From an uncultured Armatimonadota bacterium (GTDB lineage: Bacteria; Armatimonadota; Fimbriimonadia; Fimbriimonadales; Fimbriimonadaceae), in assembly GCA_903904815.1 (NCBI GenBank), contig CAIVDU010000048.1, positions 1 through 64,000 of the forward strand: a stretch of DNA of 64,000 nt. Reading direction: 5' to 3'. Every line of letters begins with the position of its first letter. The first letter of the stretch is position 1. The notes beneath the pieces are model-generated. The model was not told the DNA's origin. It ran no database searches and was given only the letters and a program-made list of their open reading frames with translations. This document shows, one piece after another, positions 37,349 to 46,836 of the stretch. A program made the translations under genes and the position numbers.

Positions 37349-38044
37349 ATGGCTGTACCTGTACTCAAACCGACCAACGTTCAAGACGAAGTTTTCGCAG
37401 GCGTGACTTACCACGTTCAAGGAGAGCTCGTTCCGGTGCTCGTCACCGAAGTCGCGGACAATCCTGTCTACTTCGAGCACCACATCCTTTTGTGGAAGGA
37501 CCCAGGTCTCAACATTGCCGTGAAGCCTCTGCCGGGCGCCTTCAAACGAGCGATTCACGGCATGCCAGTGTTCATGGTCGAGACTCAAGGCCGCGGTCGC
37601 ATCGGCTTCAGCCGAGATGGGGCGGGGCATGTGTTTGGCCTTCACTTCGAGGCGGGGGAGACGCTGGACGTGCGTGAGCATCAGTGGCTGGCGGCTACCG
37701 CGACGCTGGATTACTCCTTCGCTCGGGTCAGTGGCTTTGCCAACATGATGTTCTCGGGCACTGGCCTGTTCATCGATACGTTCACCTGCTCTGGCCGAGA
37801 GGGCATTTTATGGCTTCACGGCTATGGCAACGTGTTTGAACTGACGCTTCAGCCGGGTGAGCAGATCGACATCGAACCAGGCGGATGGATCTACAGGGAT
37901 CAGTCGGTGCGCATGGATACGAACGTTCAGCGACTTGCCACCGGTTTGTTCGCGAGCGCGGGGCAGTTGGTCTTCAATCGGTTCACAGGGCCGGGGCGAA
38001 TCGGCTTGCAGTCGATGTACATGCATATGCCCGCCGCTGAGTAG
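37349..38044 (+). CDS. AIM24 family protein
   Basis: 231 residues. The series LGRIGFSRDGAGHVF, GETLDVREHQWLAATATLDYSFARV and EGILWLHGYGNVFELTLQPGEQIDIEPGGWIYRD with GPGRIGLQSMYMHMP matches the AIM24/YqgZ-type double-beta-helix family, of unknown role. No signal peptide. The intergenic space of 57 bp to the divergent MEMO-like gene should hold both promoters. Confidence 0.85.
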   Translation: MAVPVLKPTNVQDEVFAGVTYHVQGELVPVLVTEVADNPVYFEHHILLWKDPGLNIAVKPLPGAFKRAIHGMPVFMVETQGRGRIGFSRDGAGHVFGLHFEAGETLDVREHQWLAATATLDYSFARVSGFANMMFSGTGLFIDTFTCSGREGILWLHGYGNVFELTLQPGEQIDIEPGGWIYRDQSVRMDTNVQRLATGLFASAGQLVFNRFTGPGRIGLQSMYMHMPAAE

Positions 38045-38104
38045 CGTCGTCGTCATCGTAAAAACTGATTGCAATCCATGTGATGGCGTTAAACTCGTCG
38101 CACT

Positions 38105-39538
38105 GTGTCCATTCGTGTTGGCTCCGCAATCGTGTATCTCATGTCGAGTCTTTCTATTCCGGTGGTTGCCCAGGGGACGCTGGCAGCTGACGACGGCGTT
38201 TATGGGGCATTGAAGGCGAGTCAGGAGTGGACAAAGCCCTCCGATCCGGCAGTGCTCAAGAAACTGCAGAAATGGCAGGACCAAAAGGTTGGGCTGTTGA
38301 TTCATTGGGGGACATACACCGAGTGGGGCATCGTCGAGTCTTGGAGCCTGGTCACGACACGATATCCATGGAACAAACGGCCTGCGCGCTACGCAGGGCT
38401 GGACGACCTCGCATACGAGAAGGTGTACGAGAACCTGGCCACGACGTTCAATCCGTGGAACTTCGATCCAGCCAAGTGGGCGAAGGCTGCGAAAGAGGGC
38501 GGCATCAAATACGTTCTGTCGATGACGAAGCATCACGATGGGTTCTGCATGTGGGACACGAAGCAGACCGACTATCGGATTACTTCAGATCGGGTGCCTT
38601 TTCATCGTGATCCTCGTGCCGACATCGTTAAGCAGATGAGCGCGGCATTTCGTGCCGAGGGACTGAGCTCTGGACTGTATTTCTCCAAAGCTGATTGGCA
38701 TAGCCCGTATTACTGGCTACCCGAACTTGGTCCAGGCAGTGGCCAGGGGCCGAATTACGACGCAAAGCAGCACCCTGCCGAGTGGGCAAAATTCAAGGAT
38801 TACACCTGGAAACAGATCGAGGAGTTGATGACGGGCTACGGTCGCCAGGATATCTTGTGGCTCGACGGAGGCGCTGTTCGTCCGCCGAACGCGGACATCG
38901 ACATGGACGGCATGGCGGCGATGGCGCGAAAACATCAGCCTGGTCTTATCGTAGTGGACCGAACAGTGGGCGGAGCGAATGAGAACGTGGTGACTCCCGA
39001 AGGGGAGATTCCGACTCACTTCCTGCCGTATCCGTGGGAGACGTGCATGACGATGGGCACGTCTTGGCCCTGGACTCAGCACGATAACTTTAAGAGTGTC
39101 GGAACATTGGTCCGGAACCTTTGCCGCATCGTCGGGCGAGGTGGAAACTACCTCATCGGTATCGGCCCGGACTCGAACGGCGAGTTCGACCCTATCGTTT
39201 ACGATCGATTAAAAGGAATGGGAACATGGCTTAAGCGGAACGGGGAAGCGATCTATTCGACGCGGCCGGTGCAGCCCTATGAACTCGGGGACTGTTTCTT
39301 TACTCGGAAGAAGGACGGCACCGTTTACGCGATTATCCTTTCCAAAGATGATGCCGCCGGGATCCCCGAGAAAGTCTCACTGCCGAAGGAGCTAGTTGGT
39401 CGGGCGAGCGGCCTGCGACTGCTTGGATTCGGCAAGGTAACCGCCGACGCGGATGGAACGGTATCGATCCCTGCTCGATTTGCGTCGAAATCAGCGGGCG
39501 GGTTGGCGTGGGCCATCAAGCTTTCGCCTAAACGTTAG
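38105..39538 (+). CDS. Secreted alpha-L-fucosidase, glycoside hydrolase family 29
   Basis: 477 residues from a GTG start; an ATG at 38141 (MSSLSIPVV) is possible, but the longer form gives a better signal peptide. The family core is clear: IHWGTYTEWGIVESW, YVLSMTKHHDGFCMWDTKQTDY and DILWLDGG with the nucleophile Asp254, and GNYLIGIGPDSNGEFDP. GH29 enzymes release fucose from alpha-linked glycans. The product is likely exported. A composite repeat lies about 110 bp behind the stop. Confidence 0.95.
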   Translation: MSIRVGSAIVYLMSSLSIPVVAQGTLAADDGVYGALKASQEWTKPSDPAVLKKLQKWQDQKVGLLIHWGTYTEWGIVESWSLVTTRYPWNKRPARYAGLDDLAYEKVYENLATTFNPWNFDPAKWAKAAKEGGIKYVLSMTKHHDGFCMWDTKQTDYRITSDRVPFHRDPRADIVKQMSAAFRAEGLSSGLYFSKADWHSPYYWLPELGPGSGQGPNYDAKQHPAEWAKFKDYTWKQIEELMTGYGRQDILWLDGGAVRPPNADIDMDGMAAMARKHQPGLIVVDRTVGGANENVVTPEGEIPTHFLPYPWETCMTMGTSWPWTQHDNFKSVGTLVRNLCRIVGRGGNYLIGIGPDSNGEFDPIVYDRLKGMGTWLKRNGEAIYSTRPVQPYELGDCFFTRKKDGTVYAIILSKDDAAGIPEKVSLPKELVGRASGLRLLGFGKVTADADGTVSIPARFASKSAGGLAWAIKLSPKR

Positions 39539-39650
39539 GAGGTTTGTCTGGGTTCTGGGGGCGCTCAGCATAACCGATTCATGTGCCTCGCACAGCAGAG
39601 GTCTCCAAGCAAACTCCATCTCTAGGGCAAGCCTGGAATCGGAAAGCCGG

Positions 39651-39742
39651 CTCCCTCTCCCGCAGCGACGCAGGAGCGTTCGCGGGGGAGGGCGGGGTGG
39701 GGGAAAATCGGCCGATCGCGCGTCGCGAAGCGACACGAAATT
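39651..39742 (-). repeat. Composite hairpin repeat, partial copy
   Basis: On the minus strand this reads GTCGCTTCGCGACGCGCGAT, then CGATTTTCCCCCAC and a terminal hairpin formed by CCTCCCCCGCGAACGCTCC and its complement. The palindromic arms match those at 11609-11650 and 12091-12178. The TTATCCACATC box is missing. Confidence 0.75.
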
Positions 39743-39773
39743 TCGGTTAAGGCATCAGAAACGCGTGGTTTGT

Positions 39774-40601
39774 TTAACTCGATCCACCAACCATCGTAGC
39801 TTGACCGTGAAGAGGAATCTGGGCTTTGAGTTGGGGGTACTTGGCCACGAGGTAGGCCATGAACAATTCGGGATTCTCGGTGTTGCCGTCGAACATCTCA
39901 AAGTGCGTGGGAACGGTTAATCCGGGGCGCACACTGCCCGCCAGATCGACTGCCTCTTGGTACGTCATGTTTCCGATGCAGCCGGAGGTAAGACGCCTTG
40001 CGCATCGACCGTTGATTGGGAGGAAAGCGAGGTCAATGTTCCACTGTCGAAGCTTTGCTTGTATCCCCTCGTAGATGCATGTGTCACCAGCGTGATAGAA
40101 GCAGAATCCATTTCCTTCGACAACAATGCCCAGGCAGTCGTGGAACCCGGTGACGGGGTCGGTCACGAGGAGTTCGTGGGCGGCGGGAACGGCAGTGATT
40201 TTGACGCCCTCAATGGTGGTGGACAGCATATCGTCAAGGCCGATAACTCGATCCCCTTCGAGGCTTAGGTCCGCGATCAGGGCTTCCCTATGCGAAGCGG
40301 GGACGACGAAAGTGGCTTTGGGAGAAGCGGTGGCTAGCGCTGGCCAGATGGGGCGGTCAATGTGGTCGCCGTGGTCATGAGTCCCAACGATCACGTCGGC
40401 GTTGGTGACATCTTCCGGCTGGAGGAGCGGGGGCACGTTCCGAGCGGCACTCGGTGAGAGGTAAGCGTCGATGTAAAGAACGACCTCGCCCAATTTGACA
40501 ATAAACCCATGTTGGCCCAGCCACCAGAAAGCGCCCTGACCGTGGGGAACAGTCGTGGAATTGACGTCGTCGATGAGTGCCTGTCCGGTAGGGTGATTCA
40601 T
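39774..40601 (-). CDS. MBL-fold metallo-hydrolase
   Basis: 275 residues. FWWLGQHGFIVKLGEVVLYIDAYLS, VIVGTHDHGDHIDRPIWP with the HxHxDH metal motif, TAVPAAHE, FYHAGDTCIYEG and VPTHFEMF correspond to the beta-lactamase-fold hydrolases of the UlaG type. No signal peptide, so cytoplasmic. The substrate is unknown. It is convergent with the fucosidase and divergent from the acetyltransferase gene, with a 38-bp gap before the latter. Confidence 0.9.
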   Translation of the reverse strand: MNHPTGQALIDDVNSTTVPHGQGAFWWLGQHGFIVKLGEVVLYIDAYLSPSAARNVPPLLQPEDVTNADVIVGTHDHGDHIDRPIWPALATASPKATFVVPASHREALIADLSLEGDRVIGLDDMLSTTIEGVKITAVPAAHELLVTDPVTGFHDCLGIVVEGNGFCFYHAGDTCIYEGIQAKLRQWNIDLAFLPINGRCARRLTSGCIGNMTYQEAVDLAGSVRPGLTVPTHFEMFDGNTENPELFMAYLVAKYPQLKAQIPLHGQATMVGGSS

Positions 40602-40639
40602 TCCTTCGCAAGTATGACTTCGAGAGTGGCGTCCGGTGT

Positions 40640-41467
40640 ATGATCCGGCGCATGACTGTTGGGATCGATCTAGTGGCCTACAAGGAGCGGGTCGGCTTGG
40701 GGGCGGAACCTCAGCCAGACTTGGCTTCGCTTCGGGCGATCATGATGGCTCACGTTACGAGCGTGCCATTCGAGAACCTGGACGTGTTGCTGGGGAGGCC
40801 CATTCTCTTAGACCCGGCGTCGTTGGAGCACAAGCTGGTTCATCGGCGGCACGGTGGGTACTGCTTCGAGCAGAACGGGCTGCTACTACTCGTGTTGCAG
40901 CAGATCGGTTTCGACGTCACGCCGATGGCCGGACGAGTAAGAGTTGGCGTTCCTCGGGGGGTGGTCACACCGAGAACGCACCTTTTTCTCAAAGTGAGGA
41001 TCGACGGAGTTGAGTGGTTGGCTGACGTAGGAGTCGGCGGCATGTCCCTCGCGTCGCCGATTCGGTTTGAGGTTGGTATGGAGCAACCGACGCCTCACGA
41101 GCAGCGACGCATCGTTTATGAGGAGGGCCGCCACTACCACCAGGCCTGGCTAGGCGAAGAGTGGGGCGACGTGTATGAGTTCGCCGGCGACGAGATGCCC
41201 GAAATCGACCGGGAGACCGGCAACTGGTGGACCAGCACGAGCCCAAAGGCAAAGTTCAAACAGAACTTGATGGTGGCGCTTGCTCGTCCGGACGGGACGC
41301 GCTACGGCATTTTCAATGATCGATTCACTCATCGCCGTGGGCCTGAACTGCTGAGCGAAGTGGTTATCGCAGACACCGAGCACCTCTACCATTTGCTGCT
41401 GCAATACTTCGGCCTTACCGGAGATAGTCCAGATCAGCTAGTTGCTTGTTTCGGCCTGGGCGGCTAG
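40640..41467 (+). CDS. Arylamine N-acetyltransferase
   Basis: 275 residues; the start may be 40640 or the ATG at 40652. The catalytic triad is Cys75 (RHGGYCFEQN), His114 (PRTHLFLKV) and Asp129 (EWLADVGVGG), with the family spacing. The enzymes transfer acetyl from acetyl-CoA to arylamines and hydrazines. No signal peptide. Confidence 0.97.
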   Translation: MIRRMTVGIDLVAYKERVGLGAEPQPDLASLRAIMMAHVTSVPFENLDVLLGRPILLDPASLEHKLVHRRHGGYCFEQNGLLLLVLQQIGFDVTPMAGRVRVGVPRGVVTPRTHLFLKVRIDGVEWLADVGVGGMSLASPIRFEVGMEQPTPHEQRRIVYEEGRHYHQAWLGEEWGDVYEFAGDEMPEIDRETGNWWTSTSPKAKFKQNLMVALARPDGTRYGIFNDRFTHRRGPELLSEVVIADTEHLYHLLLQYFGLTGDSPDQLVACFGLGG

Positions 41468-41586
41468 GTTGCTCCCATGAAGTCGTGTGTGGGGAGTCCC
41501 AGAGCTGGAATTCAGCCTCCGCATCTCCAACTGAGGATCTAAAGCCTTGACTAGCTTCTGGGATCAGTCGGAATAGCCGCGGATAA

Positions 41587-44500
41587 TCACAGCAGCCAGA
41601 CCGCTTGAAGAGCGGCGGCGGTTAACGACGAGAAGTCGTCGGCGGGATCAGTTGGCTCGTAGGGACCGACGAGGTTGCGCGCGTCTTCGTGGGTCAGTGA
41701 GTAGTGCGGAGAAATCATGATGTCCTTCGCCGTGCGCGTTGCTTCGGCTAAGTCGAGCAGTCGTTTCGCCTCTCTCAATTCTCCGAACGAAGCCAGCGCG
41801 TACGCCACCATATCGACGGCGGGCAGAATTCCAGGACCGTTTGCGACGGAATTCCATGCTTGGAACAGGCTCCGGACTGACCGCTCGGCCTCCCGGCGAT
41901 CTTTGCGCTGAACCCAGTACAACACGGCAATGTAATGGCGGACTCCGCGCAGGTAAGCGTGGGCGGAGGGTTGGGAAGGGTCTAAGATAAACTGAAGGTG
42001 CGCCCCGGCCTCGTCGAGTCGCCCCGTTCGCACGCAAACCGTCGTCAAGTGCATCCGGCACTGTACTTCCTGTGCGGGCAGCCGGTAGGTCTGATTGGCC
42101 TCAAGAATTTGGAGCAGGATTCGTTCCGCCTCGTGCCAACGACGAAGACTTAGGAGCGCCGCCGCATACGTCTGCATTGCGGTCAAAATTCGAGGTTGGT
42201 CCTTCCGCTCTTGGTGCACGGCCACGCATCGGGAAAGCGACTGCAGCGCGGCCTCACCCTTTCCGAGGTTCTGCTGCGCCAACGCGAGATCGGAAAGCGC
42301 AAACCCTTGCATCAGGGACTCTTGGAGTTCCTCCGCAGCGCGTATGAGGTCACTGCACTCCAGTTCCATTTGGCGGAAGTTGCCCCGAAACAGAGAAAGA
42401 TGTGTTTTGTAGCGCAAGCACTGCAGACGCCGCGTGGACAAGCCCAGCCCTTCGAAAATCGAAGTTGACTCGATCAGATTGGATTCGGCTTCGTCGTACC
42501 TGCCCGCTTCAAGGAGTAATCGGGCGGCGACGAATCGGTGATCACCGCGATCTTCCTCAGAGTCATACTGATCTTCCGTCAGCATTCCCAATGCCCAGTC
42601 GGCTGCTCGTGGTTCGTTCTGGCTTGAGCACCAGAACCCGGTCATGCCGACAATCATGCGGCGATACCGCTTCGGAAGATGGCTACGCAGCCATTCCAGG
42701 CTCGACTCGATATTTGATTTCTCAGGTTGGAGCAAAGCGGCGGTCTGACTTAAGTTGGTGGGATGCGATTGATAGGCGGACTCGACGAGGTCCGCGTAGT
42801 AGAGAGCGTGATCCTTGTGCCGGGAGTCGGCGAGGGGCGTGAGATCGAACAGCGTTTCGCGTATCATGGGCAGGAGGCGAAACCGCGAACCGCGAGGGGA
42901 AATATCCACTGCCACCAGACTTTGGTCGACGAGAGCGGCCAATTTTGTTTCCGTTGCCCTATTTCCATTGGAGTCATCGGCAAGCCGCCGAGCAGCTTGC
43001 AAATCCCAGTCTGCTGGGAACACCGCCAACCTTGTTAGAAACTCGCGCGAGTCTTTGTCTAGGAGGTCCAAAGACCATTGGATGGCGAGATGAAGACTCT
43101 GGTGACGCGTTTCGGCATCTCTCGAGCTGGTCGGCACTTTGGAGAGCGCGTTGAGGTCGCGAAGAATCTCGGCTGGTCCGAGCGTCTGCACCCGGGCAGC
43201 GGCGAGCACCAGACCAAGCGGGAGACCCTCTAACCTCGTCGCCAGTTCTGAGATCCGGTCTCGCTCCTCAGGATGCGGCTCGTATCCGGGCAAGATGCGC
43301 CGCGCGCGGTCTACGAAGACTTGTATCGAGGAGTCCGCGCTGAGGGGCGGCAGTGATACTCGTTGCTCAATGGAAAGGTTGAGCGCGCAGCGGCTCGTTA
43401 CCACGATTCGGACCTCTGGCAATTGCTTGGCCAAGGTGGCTAGCCAGGAGACTCCGGATGGCACTAGCTGTTCGAAGTTATCTAGCACCAAGAGGGCGGG
43501 AAAACCTTTTAGGGTCTGAACAATGGACTTTAGAGGATCTGGAGATTCCTTGGCGGCGTTGATGCTCTCAAGAACCTGGATCACGAGGCTCGGCAGATCG
43601 CTCACGGCAGCTAACGGAACGAAAAATACCCGCCCCCGATAGTCCAACGCGAGATCCCGCGCAACTTCGAGGGCGACCGTGGTCTTGCCCATGCCTCCTG
43701 GCCCGATAAGGTTGAAGATCCTCAGCGGCCCACCGGCACCTGGTTTAAGATTCTCCCTTAACGAGGCAACAAAGGCTTCTCTCCCAAATACCGCATCGGT
43801 CTTTGGTGGAAGCTCCCGGAACTGGCTGGGATCGGGGGACCCTGATGGGATTTTGCGGGCGTACTCGCGACGAAGATTGGCGGCGTACTTTACGACCAAG
43901 CGGTCCGGCGCAAGGTCTGATTGCGCCGCCAGCCGATCGACATAGTCGTCAAAGACCGCCAGCGACTCTTGCACTTCGCCGCGAACGACCATGGCCTGCA
44001 TCAACAGCAGAATCAAGCTTGCCCGATCCGAAAACAGACTCAGTCCTCGGCGAGAAATGGCAATACTTTCTGGGATGTGCCCAAGGTCCAACCCAAGCTT
44101 GGCGGCCGCTTCGAACGCTTCAAGCGCCTTGCCTTGCCACTCTGCGCGGAGTGAGAGGCACCACTTGCCCGATTCGTGCGGCGTAAGGGGACCGCGGACA
44201 CCTTCCACCGCTTTAATAAGCAGCTGATAGCGATGTTCGGCGTCTACCGCGGCAACAGCCTCAGCACGGAGGCCTGAAAACAGCTTCAGGTCGGTGTTAG
44301 CCCGTTTGTCGTCTATGCGAAGCCACTCTCGGCCGATTTCGACCACGCATGATGCCTCTCCCAGGGCTTCGCGAAGCCGATGAATTTCGGTGCGTAGGCG
44401 CGGTCGGGCTACCGAGAAAAGTTCATCGGGCCAGAGCTGTTCGGAAAGCGTCTTGCGATGGACCGGCTCGTCAGATGTCGCCAGTACGGCAAGTACGGAT

Positions 44501-44610
44501 CTCGCCAAGCCAGAGCCAAAGTTGGTGATGAGTCCGTTCGGCCCTTGGACCTCCAATCCTCCAAATGTGCGGATTTCAAACAGGAGTTCGTTTGACTGCT
44601 TGATGTCCAT
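41587..44610 (-). CDS. SARP/AfsR-type transcriptional regulator with ATPase and TPR domains
   Basis: About 1007 residues from the ATG at 44610; upstream starts at 44628 and 44697 are in frame. An OmpR-type winged helix (LLFEIRTFGGLEVQGPNG, RKTLSEQLWPDEL, RPRLRTEIHRLREAL) is followed by a bacterial transcriptional activator domain (about 100-250), a P-loop NTPase of the NB-ARC type with Walker A GPGGMGKTT near 305, LVLDNFEQL near 373 and VVTSRCALNLS, and TPR-like helices to the end. Such proteins act as signal-responsive DNA-binding activators. The gene is divergent from the PEP-CTERM gene, with an operator-like palindrome between them. Part of its C-terminus is duplicated at 46008-46507. Confidence 0.9.
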   Translation of the reverse strand: MDIKQSNELLFEIRTFGGLEVQGPNGLITNFGSGLARSVLAVLATSDEPVHRKTLSEQLWPDELFSVARPRLRTEIHRLREALGEASCVVEIGREWLRIDDKRANTDLKLFSGLRAEAVAAVDAEHRYQLLIKAVEGVRGPLTPHESGKWCLSLRAEWQGKALEAFEAAAKLGLDLGHIPESIAISRRGLSLFSDRASLILLLMQAMVVRGEVQESLAVFDDYVDRLAAQSDLAPDRLVVKYAANLRREYARKIPSGSPDPSQFRELPPKTDAVFGREAFVASLRENLKPGAGGPLRIFNLIGPGGMGKTTVALEVARDLALDYRGRVFFVPLAAVSDLPSLVIQVLESINAAKESPDPLKSIVQTLKGFPALLVLDNFEQLVPSGVSWLATLAKQLPEVRIVVTSRCALNLSIEQRVSLPPLSADSSIQVFVDRARRILPGYEPHPEERDRISELATRLEGLPLGLVLAAARVQTLGPAEILRDLNALSKVPTSSRDAETRHQSLHLAIQWSLDLLDKDSREFLTRLAVFPADWDLQAARRLADDSNGNRATETKLAALVDQSLVAVDISPRGSRFRLLPMIRETLFDLTPLADSRHKDHALYYADLVESAYQSHPTNLSQTAALLQPEKSNIESSLEWLRSHLPKRYRRMIVGMTGFWCSSQNEPRAADWALGMLTEDQYDSEEDRGDHRFVAARLLLEAGRYDEAESNLIESTSIFEGLGLSTRRLQCLRYKTHLSLFRGNFRQMELECSDLIRAAEELQESLMQGFALSDLALAQQNLGKGEAALQSLSRCVAVHQERKDQPRILTAMQTYAAALLSLRRWHEAERILLQILEANQTYRLPAQEVQCRMHLTTVCVRTGRLDEAGAHLQFILDPSQPSAHAYLRGVRHYIAVLYWVQRKDRREAERSVRSLFQAWNSVANGPGILPAVDMVAYALASFGELREAKRLLDLAEATRTAKDIMISPHYSLTHEDARNLVGPYEPTDPADDFSSLTAAALQAVWLL

Positions 44611-44817
44611 CCTATTGCATGATGTCATGTTAGAGCGGCACTCCCCTGATAAAGGCTTTGAATTCATCTGGAGCTTGTCGGATGTGTCCTTAGGCAATCA
44701 AGTTTAAAAGCTTGGCAAGCTACTCAAAACAAAACGTGCGAGGCTAGTTAGAACATAATTTCCCTTGAGGATCGTGCGCGCGGCCCCCTTAAGTCTTCCC
44801 GTTTTGGCCGACCGATC

Positions 44818-44833
44818 GTCACAAAATCGTGAC
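44818..44833. promoter_or_regulatory. Operator-like inverted repeat
   Basis: GTCAC (44818-44822) and GTGAC (44829-44833) form a perfect 5-bp inverted repeat with a 6-bp AT-rich spacer. It lies in the 450-bp interval between the regulator and the PEP-CTERM gene, so it is a candidate binding site for that regulator. Confidence 0.35.
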
Positions 44834-45063
44834 AAATCAGTTCTTGGTCCCGGTCGGAAATTGAGATCGAAATTGGACCACGTGCACGGCAACGTGAGGC
44901 TCATTTGAACCTAGAAGCGGTTCCCAACTACTGCCGAAATCCATCGTCACAAGTCCATAAACCCGGTCCTGAAGGTCGTTGACCGAGGAGTGTATGTTTT
45001 TCTTCGAGCCAATTTTCTCGGCACGTTTGACTGAGACCGGCTGCTTTTGGAAAGGAGAAGACT

Positions 45064-45888
45064 TTGAAATACCATCCACGCATTCGAAACATTTCCCGAC
45101 GGGAATCCCGTTCCTTTACACGGTTCAATCGCGTTGTCTTGTCGACCATGCTCGCACTGTTGGGGGCCGCATCCCAAGCTCAGTCCCTGTTTAGCGTTGC
45201 GGGCGAAAATTCCGGGTTCGGCGGCCTTGTTGACCTTCACGACGATGGCAACCCTGCTCACTCGCAGTATACGGATGGCGAATTTGCAGGCTCAGCCGAT
45301 GCGGCCGCCGAGTACGGCGTCCTTCATGCCTATGCCCATGCAAAGAATCTTGGGAACGGCAAATACTCATTCGCGACGGCCACGTCACGGTTTTCAGATG
45401 AATTGATATTGCAAAAGGGAGTGGGCGGTCCGGCGGGAAACACGGGATACTTCATTCCGACCTTTACCATCGATGGCACCATGCAGAAGGATTTTGGTGG
45501 CTTTCCATGGGCTGGCATACGATATTGGTCGGACAATCTCTATCATTCGGGAGATTTCGCGGTGAGCAGTGGGAAACACACGTACACGGGCAACTTTGCC
45601 ATTCCATTTACCTACGGAGTGGCGTTTGACTTTTCCGCCCAACTCACCGCCCAGGTCGTCTTCTCGGGTGGGGCGTATGGAGAAGGAATTTGCGATTTCG
45701 CGCACACCGCGCGGTTTACCAGCTTTGACGTTTTGGACACCGACGGAAATCGCATCAACAGCTATAGCCTGACTTCGGCCTCAGGCACGCATTACGGTTC
45801 GCCTGTTCCCGAGCCTTGTTCCCTAGTCGCGTTGGCGACCGGTGCAGTCGGGCTGCTTCGCCGCAAACGGCCGACCTTTCGAAAGTGA
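45064..45888 (+). CDS. PEP-CTERM sorted exported protein
   Basis: 274 residues from a TTG start preceded by AAGGAG with a 6-bp spacer. A signal peptide is followed by a beta-rich extracellular domain (VAGENSGFGGLVDLHDDGNPAHS, GKYSFATATSRF, YTGNFAIPFTYGVAF), and the C-terminus is a standard PEP-CTERM signal: VPEPCSLVALATGAVGLLRRKR. Such proteins are processed by an exosortase and delivered to the cell surface or exopolysaccharide. The function of the mature domain is unknown. The regulator at 41587-44610 is divergent and probably local. Confidence 0.88.
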   Translation: MKYHPRIRNISRRESRSFTRFNRVVLSTMLALLGAASQAQSLFSVAGENSGFGGLVDLHDDGNPAHSQYTDGEFAGSADAAAEYGVLHAYAHAKNLGNGKYSFATATSRFSDELILQKGVGGPAGNTGYFIPTFTIDGTMQKDFGGFPWAGIRYWSDNLYHSGDFAVSSGKHTYTGNFAIPFTYGVAFDFSAQLTAQVVFSGGAYGEGICDFAHTARFTSFDVLDTDGNRINSYSLTSASGTHYGSPVPEPCSLVALATGAVGLLRRKRPTFRK

Positions 45889-46007
45889 TTCAAACGATCC
45901 CCAAGTGAATGTCCCGGCGGCGGGGTGAAAACGGCAAACCCCGCCGCCGAGACATTCCTCGGAGCCCAAAGGGCGATACAAAATGGACCGTGCCCCGACG
46001 CCAATAG

Positions 46008-46507
46008 TTAGTATTGCGGGGAAATCATGATGTCCTTCGCCGTACGCGTTGCTTCGGCTAAGTCGAGCAGCCGTTTCGCCTCTCTCGACTCTCCAAACGA
46101 AGCTAGGGCATACGCCACCATATCGACGGCGGGCAGAATTACAGGACCGCTTGCGACGGAATTCCATGCTTGGAACAGGCTCCGAACTGACCGCTCGGCC
46201 TCCCGGCGCTCTTTGCGCTGAACCCATACGAGGACTGCGATGTAGTGGCGGACGCCCCGAAGATAGGCATGGGCGGATGGCTGGGCCGGTCTAAGACGAA
46301 TCGGAGATGCGCCTCGGCCCCGTCGAGGCGGACAGTTCGAACGCACATGGTCATCATAAGGGCGCGTCACCGGATTTCCTAGGCCCGGTTCCCATAGCTC
46401 TGATTCTCGGCGAGAACTTGCAGTAAGATTCGCTCCACTTCATGCCAGCGGCAAAGACTAAGGAGCGCGGCTGCATAGTTTTGCGTCGCGGTAAGGATTC
46501 GGGGTAT
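46008..46507 (-). pseudogene. Broken duplicate of the regulator's C-terminal region
   Basis: DNA from 46008 to about 46507 matches 41698 to about 42200. The frame 46008-46370 contains AHAYLRGVRHYIAVL, WVQRKERREAERSVRSLF and PAVDMVAYALASFGESREAKRLLDLAEATRTAKDIMISP, nearly the same as the regulator's helical end. The start is lost and the upstream part is shifted in frame, so no complete protein is made. Together with the divergent regulator it flanks the PEP-CTERM gene. Confidence 0.85.
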
Positions 46508-46608
46508 GTCTTTGATCATTTGCCGTCTTCGTCACGAGGAAAGTATGGGCCTTACTCGGTGTGGGCTCGGCTCAGTGTTGAGAATCGTCGCGATCCTATA
46601 ATGGCTGC

Positions 46609-46806
46609 ATGGTTGAGTGGAATTTAACTCTCAAGTTAGGCCTTGCTGGTTTGCTCGGTTCAGTAATCTGCTCATTCTGGTTCCTGACTCGGGTTGTGTC
46701 AAAGCAGGGGGTGCCTGCTTTGTGGGTTTTGGGGCTTGTATTTGCGATTGCTATATCGCTTGGGGCAACTGTGTTAAGCCAGTTATCGAGACTTTCATTC
46801 GGTTAA
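46609..46806 (+). CDS. Small two-helix membrane protein
   Basis: 65 residues with two hydrophobic segments (LGLAGLLGSVICSFWFLT and ALWVLGLVFAIAISLGATVL). A TATAAT hexamer lies at 46597-46602, immediately before the ATG, so a leaderless message is possible. No relative is recognised. Confidence 0.4.
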   Translation: MVEWNLTLKLGLAGLLGSVICSFWFLTRVVSKQGVPALWVLGLVFAIAISLGATVLSQLSRLSFG

Positions 46807-46836
46807 TGCCGAGAGCTTGATGCAATCCAGATTGGT

